From assembly GCF_026213295.1 (NCBI RefSeq), contig NC_079423.1:15213924-15277923 (forward strand): DNA of 64,000 nt, in the 5' to 3' direction. Origin of the DNA: Gadus chalcogrammus (taxonomy: Eukaryota; Chordata; Actinopteri; Gadiformes; Gadidae). Both the position numbers and the translations under genes were made by a program. The notes below the pieces were generated by a model. That model was not told where the DNA came from and ran no database searches. It was given only the letters and a program-made list of their open reading frames with translations. Of the stretch, positions 45,894 through 64,000 are shown in pieces; the first letter of the stretch is position 1; each line of letters starts with the position of its first letter.

Positions 45894-48800
45894 TATAGCT
45901 AAAGAGGCTGTGTAGTTAAGTGTGGCAGATGTGACCTGTCGTTTCCGTTAGAGGTTCAGTCCTCGTCTCTTCCCATCCTTCCTCCCATCGCGGTACCCTG
46001 GTCCTGGTCGTCAGGGCGATGCCAGGATGAGAGACAGACTCATCGGCCTGCTGGCTTTGAGATGACGGCTCTGGCCAGGCAGACTCCAGGCTTCTGGCAC
46101 CTGTCCCTGAATGCAATTACTTTCCAAATGGACCAATTTAGTTAAACTAAGCAGAGCCTGTCTGCTTGTTCCTGGCAACCCCCCCACCCCCCCCACACCC
46201 CCCACACACCCTGAGCTCCGATCGACCGGCAGCGGAGGCTTGGTGGATCCGTCGCTCGGACGCTGACACACGAGACACTGGACACTGGATTGTCAAATGA
46301 ATTCATCAGTAAGTAATTGCGCCAGAACTATCCAATTGTTGTGCGGTTTCCTTCTGGTCGAGTGGGTTCCTGAGTCAGTGGGATGTGAACTTGTTGTTGT
46401 TGGTCTGGTTGCACGATTGCCTTGGCACAGACAGGCGTGACAAGTCCGTTTGAATGGGCAGGAATGCGTAATGTTCAACGGAAGTCACCCTGACACAGTG
46501 ACGATGATACACGTTTGTTGAGTTTGAGATCACTGCAGGGTCAAGACCCGTTTCAGTTCCAACAGGCCTACAGTCTGGTAGCAAAGCAATGAAAGAACTT
46601 AGAGGTTCAATTCCCCCAAAGAAGTGCCATGTCTTTTGGCATTATGTTGCTGTTCCTAATATAATGGATGTTGACTTATTTTTCCTGAGGCATCGCTACT
46701 AATAGATTTCATTAATCCTAATCTAGAAGGTTGAATAAGGACTTGGTTGTTGCCTGTGACTAATGGCACACATGCAGCAACGAGGTCCCTTGCTGTGATA
46801 AATCACAGGAAACTTTCTCCTTTTTTGTCCAGTGTTTTTTTTTAACGGTTTAAAGAGAGCGGGGGGTTGAAGTTGGGAAGTTCCGCGGTTTCTCCTGGAC
46901 AGTTAAGCTCCTGTCCCGCGTCTGATATACAGCAGCCTCTGAATCATCATCCATGTACTTACAAACAAATGGAAAGCAGCTGGGCGGGAATATTGGGATT
47001 TGCTCAGTGACCAGAGGGGATACCAAGTCCCCAGGCATCCCAATGTTCTGCCCCCAGATTCTCTGGCCATTAGGCTGCGTGAAAAGCCGAAGCAGCACTT
47101 CACATTAGAGTATTCCGGTAAAACGGGATGTCCGTGTGATAATGTTGACGGCCGAGTGGTTGTTGACAGCGGACTGAATAATTCAGTAATCGGCCATTGA
47201 TGGATAGAAACCATCCTGCCAAAGGAAGCAGCCTTATTAGCTGTAACAATTAGCGTTCTGTCTGGAGGTGTTTGGCAGGTGAATGAAATGTAGTGATGGA
47301 GATGGATGGGCAAAGGAGAAAAATAGGAAAGGTGCAAGGACAATATTGTCTATAACCTCTTCTGCATGCAAACTGTAAACAGCAGGTAACGGTAATCGAG
47401 GGATCTTTAAGCTCAATTGAATGGCTCTTTAATGCTGAAAAACAGTGTAGGCAGTGTAGGTGTTTGTGTTTACGATAGTTAAGCCTACTTCCAAATGATG
47501 AGATTCCAAATGAGATTGCTCTTTCTTTTGTTGCAGCCTTTTTAGATCATGGATGGCCCGATGAATATCAAAAACAGAATTTTTGAGAAGGCTGTAGTTA
47601 GTTAAGTGTTTTATTTCGTCTCCGATTAGGGCTTTGTCTATTTACGAAAATTGTGTGGGATAAATATGAAAATATTTGGTCACTTTCAACTTCGGGTTTG
47701 TAGACCTGAATCTGCTTTGCAGATGTTTAATCAATTAAGTACTTCAGACGAGCACGATAATAACTCTGTATTGAGGAGAAATGATCTTATCCCATACGTT
47801 GACATAAAAAGCTTTTTGAACGAGAGCCAGCAGCATCAGGCTGCTTTATTCTTAGACCTACTACTTAACTTTCGTCTGGTCTAGTCTCTTCCTCGTCCCC
47901 TGCGTATGCGTGTAAATACCTCTTCCTCCTGTTATTTTGGGGGAGTGTTCAAACTCCTGCAACAAGCCTTTTTTTTAAGACTGGGACAAATCAGCAACCG
48001 TGCAGATGCGTGTAGACAGCAAGGCGCGTGTCCGCGGCGGTCACAACACACAAGGGCTTCGGTTTGGCTAAAAAAGGGAGCGTTCAGCGCACGACGAGGC
48101 GGTTCTCTGCCAGATGAAGAACGGACGCGGTCGTCGGTCGCTGAAAGACCTCCAGAAAGGTTCGTACGAGAAGGTAACTTTTTTTTTAATTATGGTTATG
48201 GAACTCTGCCTCCATGTAGGTATAATTGCGTGGCTGAGCCAGGAGCGTGTGTCTCTTGCAAGAGATAATAATGATTAAGTATGATAAAAAATGAGGAACT
48301 AATTAGTCGCACAATGCTCATCAGATTATATTGATACATTGTTTTTTATTCAGAATTGTTATTTTCCCTGTCCAATATTTGACACCTCACAGACTTTCCT
48401 GTCAATGATTTTGTGTTAATTTCCACTGTGTTGGAATGTCTTCTTTTTTTTTGCCTTTGAAGTTTGTTATAATCTGGATTTGATTCGGCACAAAGGAAAA
48501 TTGAAAACAGATTAAAAAAAAAGTGTCTGTAACTGGGCTGAAAGTGATCACAGTATTGAACTAAAGTGTGTAGGCCTACCTGTAAACATTGAAGTATATG
48601 CTATTGCCCACCCTATTTACAGAACAGTGAGACAGGGGTATTATACTCGTAAACATTTAAAGGTTGTAGCCAGGTGCATGCATATGAGGTCACAGGACTG
48701 CGGATGTTTGATGATATGTTTTGATACGAAAACAATTTGAAAGGAGAGTTAAGTCTGAATTGGGTGAAGATGTTTGACACCCATCCAGAAGTAAATTGGT

Positions 48801-50629
48801 TAACTTCCCCTCATGTGGTATGTGGTACCCCTTATCCACCCCTTAACGACATGTGTCTGATATCACTAAGTCCCTTTGGATAAAAGCATCTGCTAAACAA
48901 ATCAACAGTAATGGTCTTCAAAGCAGGAGGACCGTGAACCAGTCGTTACTTTAGTAAAACTCCACCATTTTCCGTGTAGGAACCAAGCGACTCTCTGAAC
49001 TGTCAAAACCACGCCAAGGCAAGCACTTTGTCTCGTTTTAACCTTTGAGGGGTGGCTGGTTAAAACACAGCACACCCATACGTCATAGATATTTTCAGAC
49101 TGTAGTGGACCCCGGCTCTGCTAGTGTAGATCTGTTGTTGCGTATCTATGTTGTCCGTATTTAATGGAATGTAATCTTCATTCCATTACCCTTGGGGTTG
49201 AGTGAAATACATATGGTTTCGTGGGAAACTGCTGACATAAAAAATGGGCAGCATCACAAAAATGTGAAAAGTTGGGGTTGCAATGATTTTTAAGAACGGC
49301 CTAACTGGTATGAATGAGAAAGATGGCCTGAGATCAACCTGCTCCTGTGTTCACTGTAGGTCACTAGTGTGTGTATTGTGGATGATCGTTATAGTGTTTA
49401 CCCAGTATCTTGTTGCGGCCCTGTACAAATACACCAAAGACATGTTTGACTTTTGCTGGCGTTTCACAATGACAAACAGAGATGCGGCCGTTATCCATAA
49501 GCTCACATGGAAGAGGAAGAGCACAAAGTCAGATCTTCGAGCACAGATGGACAACATATTTAATAGAAAAACACCAAAGATTAGGCCTATGTCCTGTCAC
49601 AAGCCCCGAATGTTTAATGTTTATTGTTCCCTCAGTGTAGAATGACAAATTGCAACATCAATTAACATACTGACATTCTTAATCCTGGGTATTAGCTTGT
49701 TGTGTATTACAGTAAAGCTCTATGGCTTACCCATTCGTTCAAATGGGAAACCATATGTCAGAGACAGGTTGGAATATGATGTATCGATTTCAGAGTTCCC
49801 TCGTGCTAATGGGACTCTCAGAAGGTCAAAGCTTGAATGTGTGCATCCTCTCTCTTTGCACTCTGATCCCCAAAAGGTGACCCTCCTTTTCCCATTTACT
49901 CCGTGTGGAAACTCCCAAAGATGTGTGTGGAAAATAGTTGATTATACATTTGGTTTCCGGGATGAAATCATCCTTACGGTTTGTTATGAGTCATATCCCC
50001 GCTTGCATCATCAGAGCGTGAGTGAACAAATACCCATCGATCAAATCTCCAATAAATAAATATTGATTTAAAACTGAAATGCATACTGGGGCTTTTCTGT
50101 GACCGTTTGTCATTTCAGTCGAGGTGAAACGCATACTTGGCCAGTTCTTCCTGTAACTATTAGTGCATGTTGACGCAAAAGCATTTCCTTCTCATTCTTT
50201 CCTTCTGTTAGTCATGTGGCTGTTTGGTTCGCATCTCTTGTTATTTTCCTCTGTGATGCATATCGCTACCTTAGATCGTTTCTCACCATTCCATTCGTTC
50301 CTGCAAAGGAGTTATATGCTGTATCACCAAATCATATACCATGTTTCAGCCACATAGGTGGTTTATAAAAAACAATGTTTATCCAATTCATTCTCAGTAT
50401 GAATGTATTTTATAAAAAAAAGACACAGCTGTTCAAACAATTGATATTGCTCTATTTGATATACGCTTTTATGACCACTACTATGACGACAAGTGCTACC
50501 GCTAGTATCACTAGATCTTCCAACATACCTCTTTTTATTTATTTTTATCATTATCTTTATTATTTATTCATTCTCTACGCTTGGTATTCCATGAAGGACA
50601 TTTGACGAACACTGTGTTTTATTTTCCAG
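45441..50629. other. intergenic / tbxa2r upstream region
   Basis: Contains an (AT)n run at 45861-45890 and a repeat fragment at 48870-48900. A repeat-free block at about 47020-47290, rich in ATTA/CAATTAG motifs, may be a conserved non-coding element. Upstream exons or the promoter of tbxa2r may be here, but I cannot place them. No protein gene is recognised. Confidence 0.5.
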
Positions 50630-56183
<5,554 letters not shown>

Positions 56184-57160
56184 CAGCTGGGGGGGGGGAC
56201 AAGGCGTGACTGTTTTAAGAAAGGGCAGCTTTCTCCAAAAGAAGGTGATTTTATTGATTTATTTTGGATGGCCCCGAGACTGAAGATGAGCCTTGCAGAC
56301 GTGTTTTATGCGCAATGTGATTTCGGTTTCGGTCACTGAACCTTCCAGTCGTGCAGACCGATGGGGGTCTCAGTGGAAAGAAGATGTAAAGAAATCACGC
56401 CGACGTCGGTTATCCGACTGATCAGTAATACAACACAATATCGGCATCGTCCTCATCTTCGGAAACTTTGGAATTCTTCGGAAACTCGTCGAGGTGCATA
56501 AAATACATTTTCGGAGAGTCATGTTTTTTTGTACACGCGTCCTTTTGTACTCACGTCCTTGCCAAACTTCTCTGCAGGGTTTTCTGACCACTTAAGGACG
56601 AGATTACAGCCTAAATGGACTTGAAGGATCAAAGGGTTGTCGAAGGATCTAATCTTTTGTTTATTATGAGGATTTGAGGATCTTTCTGGGGGGTTCCTCA
56701 CTACATCGTTTAGTGTGTAAAAAGCTTGTAAATATTGCCAGCTGCCCCTATTTTGCCTGTGGAATTATTTGTGTGTGGAATCACTTTGCTTTATCTGACA
56801 AGCGGAATGAATGTCTATTGTGATTGAGCCTTAGTTGACCCCTCCATTGAAGGAAATTTGACCCTATTCAGTCCTTTCTGTTTCACCAAACTCCTTTGTG
56901 ATATTTTTCGAAATAAGTGTATTTTATTGTGTGGACAGTCGCCTATATTTTGACCCCTTAGCCTAGACAACAAACTTGTGTGTTAGATAAAGGAAAACCA
57001 TAAATGATGACACAACACAAATGCAAGGGCCACAACAAAAATGGAAAACACACAAACCAAACACAAAATCCACAAAAGTCAGGATGAACAACTGGGGGAT
57101 AGTTTATGTCCATCTTTACATGGTCGTATCCTACGTTTTAATAAATGTGTGCATTTAAAT
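56184..57160 (+). other. tbxa2r: tbxa2r 3' untranslated region (extent uncertain)
   Basis: No coding signal after the stop. AATAAA at 57140-57145 with GTGTG just downstream is a candidate end; another AATAAA lies near 57729. The extent is a guess. Confidence 0.4.
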
Positions 57161-60119
57161 CGAGATTTTAAGCAGGATCCAGCCTTATCACTACTATGTA
57201 ACCCAGTAAATCTTCTTTCACCTATCAATAACTTGTTAGGGTTTGGTTTCCCTCTAAGCTGAGTAAGCACAGAAGAGGAGATAAATGGAAAGGACTGAAT
57301 TGCTTCGTCAGGTCAACTCTGGGCCCGTGCCAACCTTTCAGAGGAGGTGGAATAGCTGTGGGTGCAGAAATGATGACCCGAGGCTGCTAGCATTCAATCT
57401 AGCATTCAGAAGACATAGCTTATTAACAGACTGTTGACGGTTGCGGGATCGTAGCATTAGCGTAGCAGTCCAAGCACGTTTTTTCTACAAATGATCGAGG
57501 ATGAGTCTCCTGTTATTAAATCATTATCATTCATCTTGATAGAGCAGTCCCCCATTCACTTCATGAGCCCATCAACTAATATACATACATTTGACCTAAC
57601 AGGGACTTCACGGGACAGCTTATATGAAATATGAAAAATTATAAACAGACAGTATTATCCTTGTTGTTACATTGTACCAGATATTGCCCACAAATACATT
57701 TGTTTACTGTATTTTCTTTATTTTATATTAAATAAATATATGAAAGAAAATATCATGGTCAAATTACTGTTGGTCCACTGTGACCTAAGAAGAAAGGCTT
57801 TGCGTTTCCGATTTGAAGCAAATTAAACTCACAATACTGCTGTTAAAAAACCTGTGGAAGACATTCTTTATCGACTTAAATATATTATCACGCATCCCCA
57901 ACGTGCTCACCTTAGTCAGAAAACCAAGTGCACTAACGTGCTCAATGATATGGGCCAGAATGGGTATGAATGTGGATAATTGAATTTGCACTTTGCTATC
58001 AGTATTAATGTATAAATGCATACATTAAAGTCACAATGTGTAACATGTCCACTGGCTCATAGGTTAAAATAAGGGATGGTGATGGATAGGGATATCCATT
58101 ATGTTTTCAATAAAATCACATCCTATATACATTCTACAAATAAAAAAGTCTGGCCAGCTCGTACCACTCTCTTTTTTTAGGTTATCCATACTTTGGACAC
58201 TCACAGAACCCCTAACACCCTCCTCGCCACCGAGCCAGCCGAGCTAGTTCGCGTCAAACAGTTGTATTTCCAAGTAGAGCCGGAGAGAACAGCGTAATTC
58301 CGATTTTTTGGAATTCTGAAAGTCTCCTGCCTAATAACTGGGATGGTATTCATCCTTTAATTTGATACATTTTCTTCATGAAATAATACAGTTTGTATAT
58401 GAAACCAATTTCATTGTATTTCTTTTTAGTTCTTTCTCGCAAAGGGCTTCTACAATCTTCGTCCTTTGGTTAGTTGACGCCCTACATTTACTGATTAGTT
58501 GGATATCAATTTTTTTTTTGTCTTATTTTATGTTTGACTTTGACTTCTTTGTGTCATAGAACCTATATATTATCTGTTAATGTGAAATGTAAAGGCTGAA
58601 ATGTACTTGCATGAAGAAAGAAATAGCATAGCATATGAGAAGCTTTCGCAAGAACTTTCATTGAATACAATAAATAAACACAATGGAAAGCAATTAAAAA
58701 AAATTGAAAGCAACTGATTGCCAGTCAGGATATGCAATGTTTTATTAACAATTACAAGTTATATATGAAAAACAAGTGGAATGTTTACGCTGTTGGAAAA
58801 CAAGTCTTTCTGGAGTTGTATTCTTCTTACAAAAAGTGAGGAAAAGAAAACGGCACACAGTGTGCCTGTTAAGAACACTATTAAGTTGTTACGTTGTGAT
58901 GTTTTCATCTGTATTAATATTTATACATCAGGTCAACACCTATTTACATTAATGTCTTGAAACACAGTAGCGGCTCTAAACGCACCAAAAGAGCCCCTGT
59001 CAAGAATCAATACTTAACTTACTAACATTTTAATATTAAAAGCCCCCCACTTGAAGATGAAGACCGTTATAACTCAGTGGAGAGAATTGATGGAGATTGA
59101 CCAACACATTACATCTCATTCGCCAAGGTCAACCTTAAGCTATCCAATGTAAAGTTAGCATAAAAGTTAGCATGTTGTTTTCCCCCCCTAAACCCTAGTT
59201 TTCGGCTGGTGGAGGAGTGGTGTGGCTGGGATTAACTGTATCTAGACGTCACCCCGTCTAGAGTATTACCCCACTATTACAGCACACAATAGCGGGAAAG
59301 CGATAGGTTGCGTGTGTATGGTGATACTTTCCTCGTCCAAAAAACCATCTGTTCTTCTCCGGAGGTCCAGTTATTTGTTTGAGTCTTGGCTGCCGTCAAC
59401 AGAGACTTTTAAAGTTGATGGAATGGTCGGAATGTGTTAAGGCCAGACCTTCTGCAACCTCTTTTCTTGCTTAGCCGCGGAAACATCTAGTGATTGCCTC
59501 TTTTGGGTGGTTTACTCTGACTTATGTCAAGTTCCAGCAAAGGACCTAGACGTCTTTTAGGGGAGGGGGGAGGGAAATAAAATATACAATGTCAGAAACT
59601 TGTTGGAAACCGGCTTGATATAAATACAAATAATCTTCTTGAGGTTGTAAGATATCTCTTCTATAGATATATGGTCTACTGTTTTAATGTGTATGCATGC
59701 TTGAAGGGGTGGTCAAAGTTCAACATTCACTAAACCTGTCAACTATTCTTAGTTTAATTATTAAAAAAATAACATTTAATAATTCTATCATTAATAAATT
59801 ATTATTCCTTCAACGATGATCAATTCCTGATCGTTCTCCGTAAATTAGTTCTAAATGTCATGTGACCCTCATAACTCTTTTACGTCCATTCGAGGGAGCG
59901 TGTGAAGACCGCCGGATGAAGTCCTTATAGTTTCAGATGGCCTTATCACACTTCCTGCTCTGCCCCATGGCACTTGTGTTGATTCCATGTGAACTTTTAT
60001 GGTTTGTCGACAGGACATTGCGTAACATGTCTAGCATTGGCTTAGGGCTGAGTATGTTTGTTGTCAGAATTAGATTCAATAAGATTACTACCACTGTTCA
60101 TGGAAAGTGAGCGACCTCT

Positions 60120-60206
<87 letters not shown>

Positions 60207-60436
60207 TTTGTACCTGTCTCTCCTCCTATATCACCTTCCCCCATTTATCCTCTCCCCCTCTTCTCCATCTCCTTATCCCTCTCTCCCCTCTCTTAACTGC
60301 CTGCCTCCTCCCACTCTGGTTGTGTCTCTCTGTCTCTCCCTCCCTTCTCTGTCTCTCTCTGGTTCTGCTGGCTCTCCCCCTCCCTCTCTCCCTCGCCCTC
60401 TCTCCCCCCCCCCCCTCTCTGGTTTTGTACCTGACT
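57161..60436. other. convergent intergenic region and GIPC-family 3'UTR
   Basis: AT-rich unique DNA with a (CT)n repeat at 60123-60203. TTTATT at 58741-58746 (AATAAA on the minus strand) is a possible polyadenylation signal for the minus-strand gene, giving it a 3'UTR of about 1.7 kb. No other gene is recognised. Confidence 0.45.
60123..60203. repeat. (CT)n microsatellite
   Basis: About forty uninterrupted CT units, within the probable 3'UTR (minus strand) of the GIPC-family gene. Confidence 0.97.
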
Positions 60437-60588
60437 CTATATCCGGCCGTTCTTGACGTCTCCGATGGCGCCCCACACGTCAAATAGGAAGACATCCGGG
60501 AAGGCAAAGTCCCCCAGGACCGAGTCCAGGGCCTCGGCGAAGTCGTCAGGGTTTTTCTTGTCCTTCCCCGCCTCCACGATGGTGGTCG
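60437..60588 (-). CDS. gipc3: gipc3 last exon: end of GH2 domain
   Basis: After a CTCCCCAG acceptor it completes an Ala codon and reads [20 protein letters not shown] then [20 protein letters not shown] and [12 protein letters not shown]. This matches the GIPC pattern TMVELGKDKRNPDELAEALD / [28 protein letters not shown] is highly diagnostic. PDV replaces the usual PDE. Confidence 0.97.
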
Positions 60589-62326
60589 CTGGGGAGAAGG
60601 AGGAAGAGGATGAAGACGATGACAAAGACGACACATGTAAGGGTGCATTCATGACTTGAGGCAAGATCAACCAGGACCAGAATGCTGAAGTTCTGCATGT
60701 CCTCCCGCGCCTCCAACTCAAATCTAGAACCATTGTTTTAATAAGATTTAGTCCAAAGTTAAGGACGTAAATACTTTATATCCAAGCCTTAAATGTAAGA
60801 CCTTTTTATGGTTGTATTCATATTTTCAAATGTCTCAGTCCAGCAAGATTACTTTTTTTTTAACTCTTAATAAAGGACAAAGGAATACACTGACTTTCCT
60901 TCCGCAGGCAGTTTTACATCACATATTCAACTGATGTGAACTGCCTCTAAACAAACAATCACTCCAAAGATAGCCTGTATGTGCGTGTGTGTGTATGTGT
61001 GTGCCCCCCCACCCCCCCCCCCCCCCCCGTTCTCCTCATCCTATATGTGGACTAAACATCCATTAAGCTCTCTGTGTACAAAGGACACTATTCCTCCGAG
61101 CCCTGGGAAATATAGCCATTACTAGATGACATCAGAGGAATGCAACCTTGCAATTCGTAAAGAAATGTATAAACAGTGTCTCTGTTAGACATCAGACTAT
61201 TCCTTATAGGGCATGTTCTGTTCTCCCTTGACTCCACAAGTAACGCTGAATAGAGTGGGGAAAGTGTTGGTTCACTTTCCGGAACACCCCAGCATGCCTA
61301 AATTTGACTCCAAAGGTTCAAAATGTTTGTTTGTCTACAAGAGGACCCACTAAGGGGAGGGACGGCTGATGGAACTTTTCAATTTAAAAGATAAGCAGAT
61401 AAAAGCCTTTGTGTCTTGAATCAGATGTCACTTGAAAGCATGCTTAGATTGTGCCTCAAAAGGTTCAAGATGTTTGTTTGTTAACAGGAGGGTAGTTAAA
61501 CTAGGAGGTGGGACAGCTGATAGGAGTTTTTACTTAAAGCGGCACATCAAAGTATTTGCGGTTTGGTTCGGATTTCACTTGAAAGCACTTAAAATTTAAC
61601 GTAAAAACTCCAGTTAAACATGAGGGGTGTGGAGAACTCTACAAACATTTAATTGATAGCAGGAGTCGGCAAGGCTATCCGAGGAGAGACTAATGTCATT
61701 ATTGTTATCAGTACATCACACACAGGACATCACAGCCAAGGGGGCTGAAAAAGAAAAGCTTTGATAATAATAATAATAATAATAATACATTTAATTTAGA
61801 GGCGCCTTTCAAGACACCCAAGGTCACCTTACAGAGCATATAGTCATCATACATTAAAAAAAAAAAAAAAAAAAAGATATTGTGGAAAAAATAATAAAAA
61901 TAAACATAAGCAATAAGAAATAAATAAAACAAAAACAAGACAAAAAAAAAAAAAAAAAAATCAAAACACTGATCAGTTAGACGTGTGCGAGTTTGAAAAG
62001 GTGAGTTTTGAGTTGTGACTTGAAGGTTGTAATGGTGTCTGACTGTTTTATGTGTGGGGGGAGGGAGTTCTAGAGCCTGGGTGCTGAACAGCTGAATGAC
62101 CGGGCACCCATTGTAGTGAGTCGTGATGTGGGGATACATAGTAGTCCAGCAGAGGTTGTAGAGAGTAGTAGTGGTGGTGTTATTAGTAGTAGTAGTGGTG
62201 GTAGTAGTAGTAGTGGTAGTGGTGGTTGTAATAGTAGTAGTAGTAGTAGTGGTGTTAGTAGTAATGGTAGTAGTGGTAGTAGTAGTAGTAGTAGTAGTGG
62301 TGTTAGTAGTAATATTAGTAGTAGTG

Positions 62327-62361
<35 letters not shown>

Positions 62362-62414
62362 AGTGGTGGTGTTATTAGTAGTAGTAGTGTTGGTAGTAGT
62401 AGTGGTGGTGTTAT

Positions 62415-62445
<31 letters not shown>

Positions 62446-62633
62446 GGTGGTGTTATAAGTAGTAGTAGTGGTGGTAGTAGTAGTAGTGGTAGTGGTGGTT
62501 GTACTAGTAGTAGTAGTAGTAGTGGTGTTAGTAGTAATGGTAGTAGTGGTAGTAGTAGTGGTAGTAGTAGTAGTAGTAGTGGTGGTAGTGGTGGTGGTAG
62601 TGGTAGTGGTGGTAGTGGTAGTGGTGGTGTTAT

Positions 62634-62664
<31 letters not shown>

Positions 62665-63501
62665 AGTAGTAGTAGTAGTAGTGGTGGTAGTAGTAATAGT
62701 AGTAGAAGTAGTAGTAGTGGTGGTAATAGTAGTAGTGGTGTTAGTAGTGGTAGTAGTAGTAGTATCTTACCCAGTTCCAGATCTCTGATGCCCATGTAGC
62801 TCTCCAACAGGTCATCCACCTTCTTGGTGGCCTGTTCCTCAAACTCATCGGGCTGGCAGGGGAAACACTTGTTATATGTATGTATATACTTCTTGATTTA
62901 AGGCCATAGCATCCATCATTAGACTCAGAACATATCACAGACTTGAACCACAGGGGCCTGAGCTTGTGGTTTATAGTGAGTGTGTTATTGTGAAGATATG
63001 CTTGTTTATTGTATTATAAACCGATTACTCTTGGCAAAATATGAAATCTACAAACAGTGCATAGCGATGTGTCTGGGTCTTAGCTTCCTTTGCTCTGGTC
63101 TGTGTTTGTGTGTGCTTGTTTGTGGTGAGGGCCCTTGTTTGTGTTTGAAAGTGTGTTCGATTGAGACTGGCCTTAGGGCAGGGGTGGGAGAGGGTGAAGG
63201 GTTGTATACAAATGTGTGAGTGTGTATTATTGTATCTGTGTGAGAAAACTCGCGCACATATAATCAAACACACTGATACATAGATATACACGCACACATC
63301 CAACGCGTAAACACACTCATGCATACACACACACAATAAACTTGCACACATATATTTGTGTATATGTGTGCGTGTGCGTGTGTGTAATCACCGTTTCCTG
63401 GACGGTCGCGGAGCCTTTGGAGCGTAGACGCAGTGTCTCTTTTCCGTTCGCCATCTTCCCCTCGCTGGACTTTGGTGCCCTGGTCCTCATTCCGATCATA
63501 T
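60437..63501 (-). CDS. gipc3: gipc3 (GIPC-family PDZ adaptor), last three coding exons
   Basis: Minus-strand CDS segments 63501-63392, 62852-62771 and 60588-60437, all with GT-AG borders and matching phases, encode the last 113 or so residues of a GIPC protein: the end of the PDZ region linker and the whole GH2 domain. GIPC proteins tie PDZ-ligand receptors to myosin VI on endocytic vesicles, and the GH2 domain binds myosin VI. The assignment to GIPC3 rests on synteny: in human 19p13.3 GIPC3 and TBXA2R are adjacent and convergent. The sequence itself (FDVWGAIGD ending) would also suit GIPC1 or GIPC2. The PDZ exons are beyond the window. Confidence 0.85.
61763..62157 (-). mobile_element. L2-type LINE 3' end (second copy)
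   Basis: Nearly base-for-base the same as 44440-44825, including GGCGCCTTTCAAGACACCCA, the TTTGTGTGGG-like stretch and GGGGATACATAGTAGTCCAG. It therefore comes from the same young family. It is cut at the codons for TSAGLL and passes directly into the triplet repeat. Only about 395 bp remain. Confidence 0.85.
62158..62764. repeat. (AGT/GGT)n triplet satellite, about 600 bp
   Basis: Irregular mixture of AGT, GGT and GTT/AAT units. The Ser/Gly-, Val- and Leu-rich open frames on both strands come from the repeat. On the gipc3 strand it reads TAC/ACC and begins about six bases after the exon. Confidence 0.97.
62771..62852 (-). CDS. gipc3: gipc3 exon: start of GH2 domain
   Basis: After CCTGCCAG, phase 0, it reads [20 protein letters not shown] then GIRDLEL and leaves one base (G|GTAAGA). 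[13 protein letters not shown] is the GIPC family hallmark. GIRDLEL-A-TT continues correctly into the last exon. Confidence 0.97.
62853..63391. other. gipc3 intron
   Basis: Unique and TG/CA-rich sequence; no exon is recognised. Confidence 0.8.
63392..63501 (-). CDS. gipc3: gipc3 exon: linker between PDZ and GH2
   Basis: Phase entry completes Asp, then [20 protein letters not shown] and [16 protein letters not shown] before GTGATT. It aligns with GIPC1 DMISQRSAG...GRGTLRLRSRGPATVEDL. Two short-insert differences lie in the poorly conserved linker. The acceptor CGGTCCAG is preceded (minus strand) by a long GT repeat. Confidence 0.93.
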
Positions 63502-64000
63502 CTGGACCGCACACGCACACACACGCACACACGCGCACACGCACACACACACACACGCACACACACACACACACACACCCACACACACACACACACACAC
63601 GCTTTAATTCGCCGATGGACATCAAGACAACAGTTTGTTTTCACAGACTTTAAAGGGGAATTCCAAGGCCATTATACAATTAACATTCATTACCAAAAAT
63701 TTACTTTTCATGTTTAATTTTGTGAAGAGTGAAGGAATCAATAAAATAATAATGTGTTTTTTGTATTAAACTAAATTATTAAGCTCAAACACATGATGTT
63801 CCTATAACTATGTGGTATTGAACTATTCCATAGTAGAACAAGGCTTTTCTCTCGCCGCTCTGCCCCAACCGGAGCCGGCGGCCATCTTGTCCCCAGCTCT
63901 GCTGCTAGGAGAAGGGTCCAGCTGCAGGCTTGGGCGTTTCCGGCATGACACAAGAACGCCCATTAGGCGTTCCTGGTAGCTTTTCATCGACCAATCACAA
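63502..64000. other. gipc3 intron (continues beyond window) with CA repeat
   Basis: CA/CG-rich repeat at about 63508-63601, then unique AT-rich sequence. None of the PDZ-domain exons is visible to the end of the window. Confidence 0.75.

Larger units (their letters stand above)
60589..62770. other. gipc3 intron with L2 tail and triplet-repeat expansion
   Basis: Unique sequence to about 61760, with a C-run near 61003-61028, then an L2 3' end (61763-62157) and a GTA/GTG repeat (62158-62764) that reaches to within a few bases of the splice donor. Confidence 0.85.

Noticed and set aside
49283..50059. Two 120-residue open frames upstream of tbxa2r
   Set aside because: No recognisable domain, no splice or codon-use support; compatible with chance in AT-rich DNA.
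62116..62799. Long open frames rich in Ser/Gly, Val or Leu on both strands
   Set aside because: All frames of the AGT/GGT triplet repeat are open; they are repeat artefacts, apart from the short GIPC exon at the edge.

Overview
The window is vertebrate nuclear DNA, almost certainly from a ray-finned fish. Short coding exons with GT-AG borders sit in long introns and every recognisable protein is vertebrate. The rest is loaded with dinucleotide repeats, homopolymer G/C runs, fish-type L2 LINE tails and small MITE/SINE-like repeats. The very high microsatellite density recalls gadiform fish, but that is only an impression. There are no bacterial genes, no CRISPR array and no operons.

About 0.5-37.5 kb, plus strand: the 3' half of ptprs, a type IIa (LAR family) receptor protein tyrosine phosphatase. 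I find sixteen exons: the last fibronectin-III region, transmembrane helix, a 12-nt microexon, a 48-nt cassette exon, the complete catalytic D1 domain and the end of the D2 domain, then a 3'UTR of about 4 kb. Exon phases agree at all junctions except across one hole. The exons for most of D2 (about 190-200 residues) are absent between 28824 and 32664, an interval that holds a 100-N assembly gap. The N-terminal Ig domains and earlier FN3 domains lie upstream of the window.

About 37.5-50.6 kb: intergenic, with no gene I can support. It holds a decayed Ty3/Gypsy pol fragment, a 5'-truncated L2 LINE, simple repeats and possible conserved non-coding blocks.

50.6-56.2 kb, plus strand: tbxa2r, the thromboxane A2 receptor, with TM1-6 in one exon and TM7 plus the tail in another. 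Between them, at 53970, is a second exon-like sequence that also encodes a prostanoid-receptor TM7. It has the same phase and the same spacing, and a MITE supplies its stop codon. It could be an undescribed alternative terminal exon or a decaying exon duplicate, and it is the most interesting object here.

60.4-63.5 kb, minus strand: the last three coding exons of a GIPC-family PDZ adaptor, probably gipc3. A triplet-repeat tract of about 600 bp starts a few bases after one of its splice donors and runs into a second L2 tail. The convergent tbxa2r / gipc3 pair matches human 19p13.3, where PTPRS also lies. The three genes work separately: a synaptic and axonal adhesion phosphatase, a prostanoid GPCR and a trafficking adaptor.
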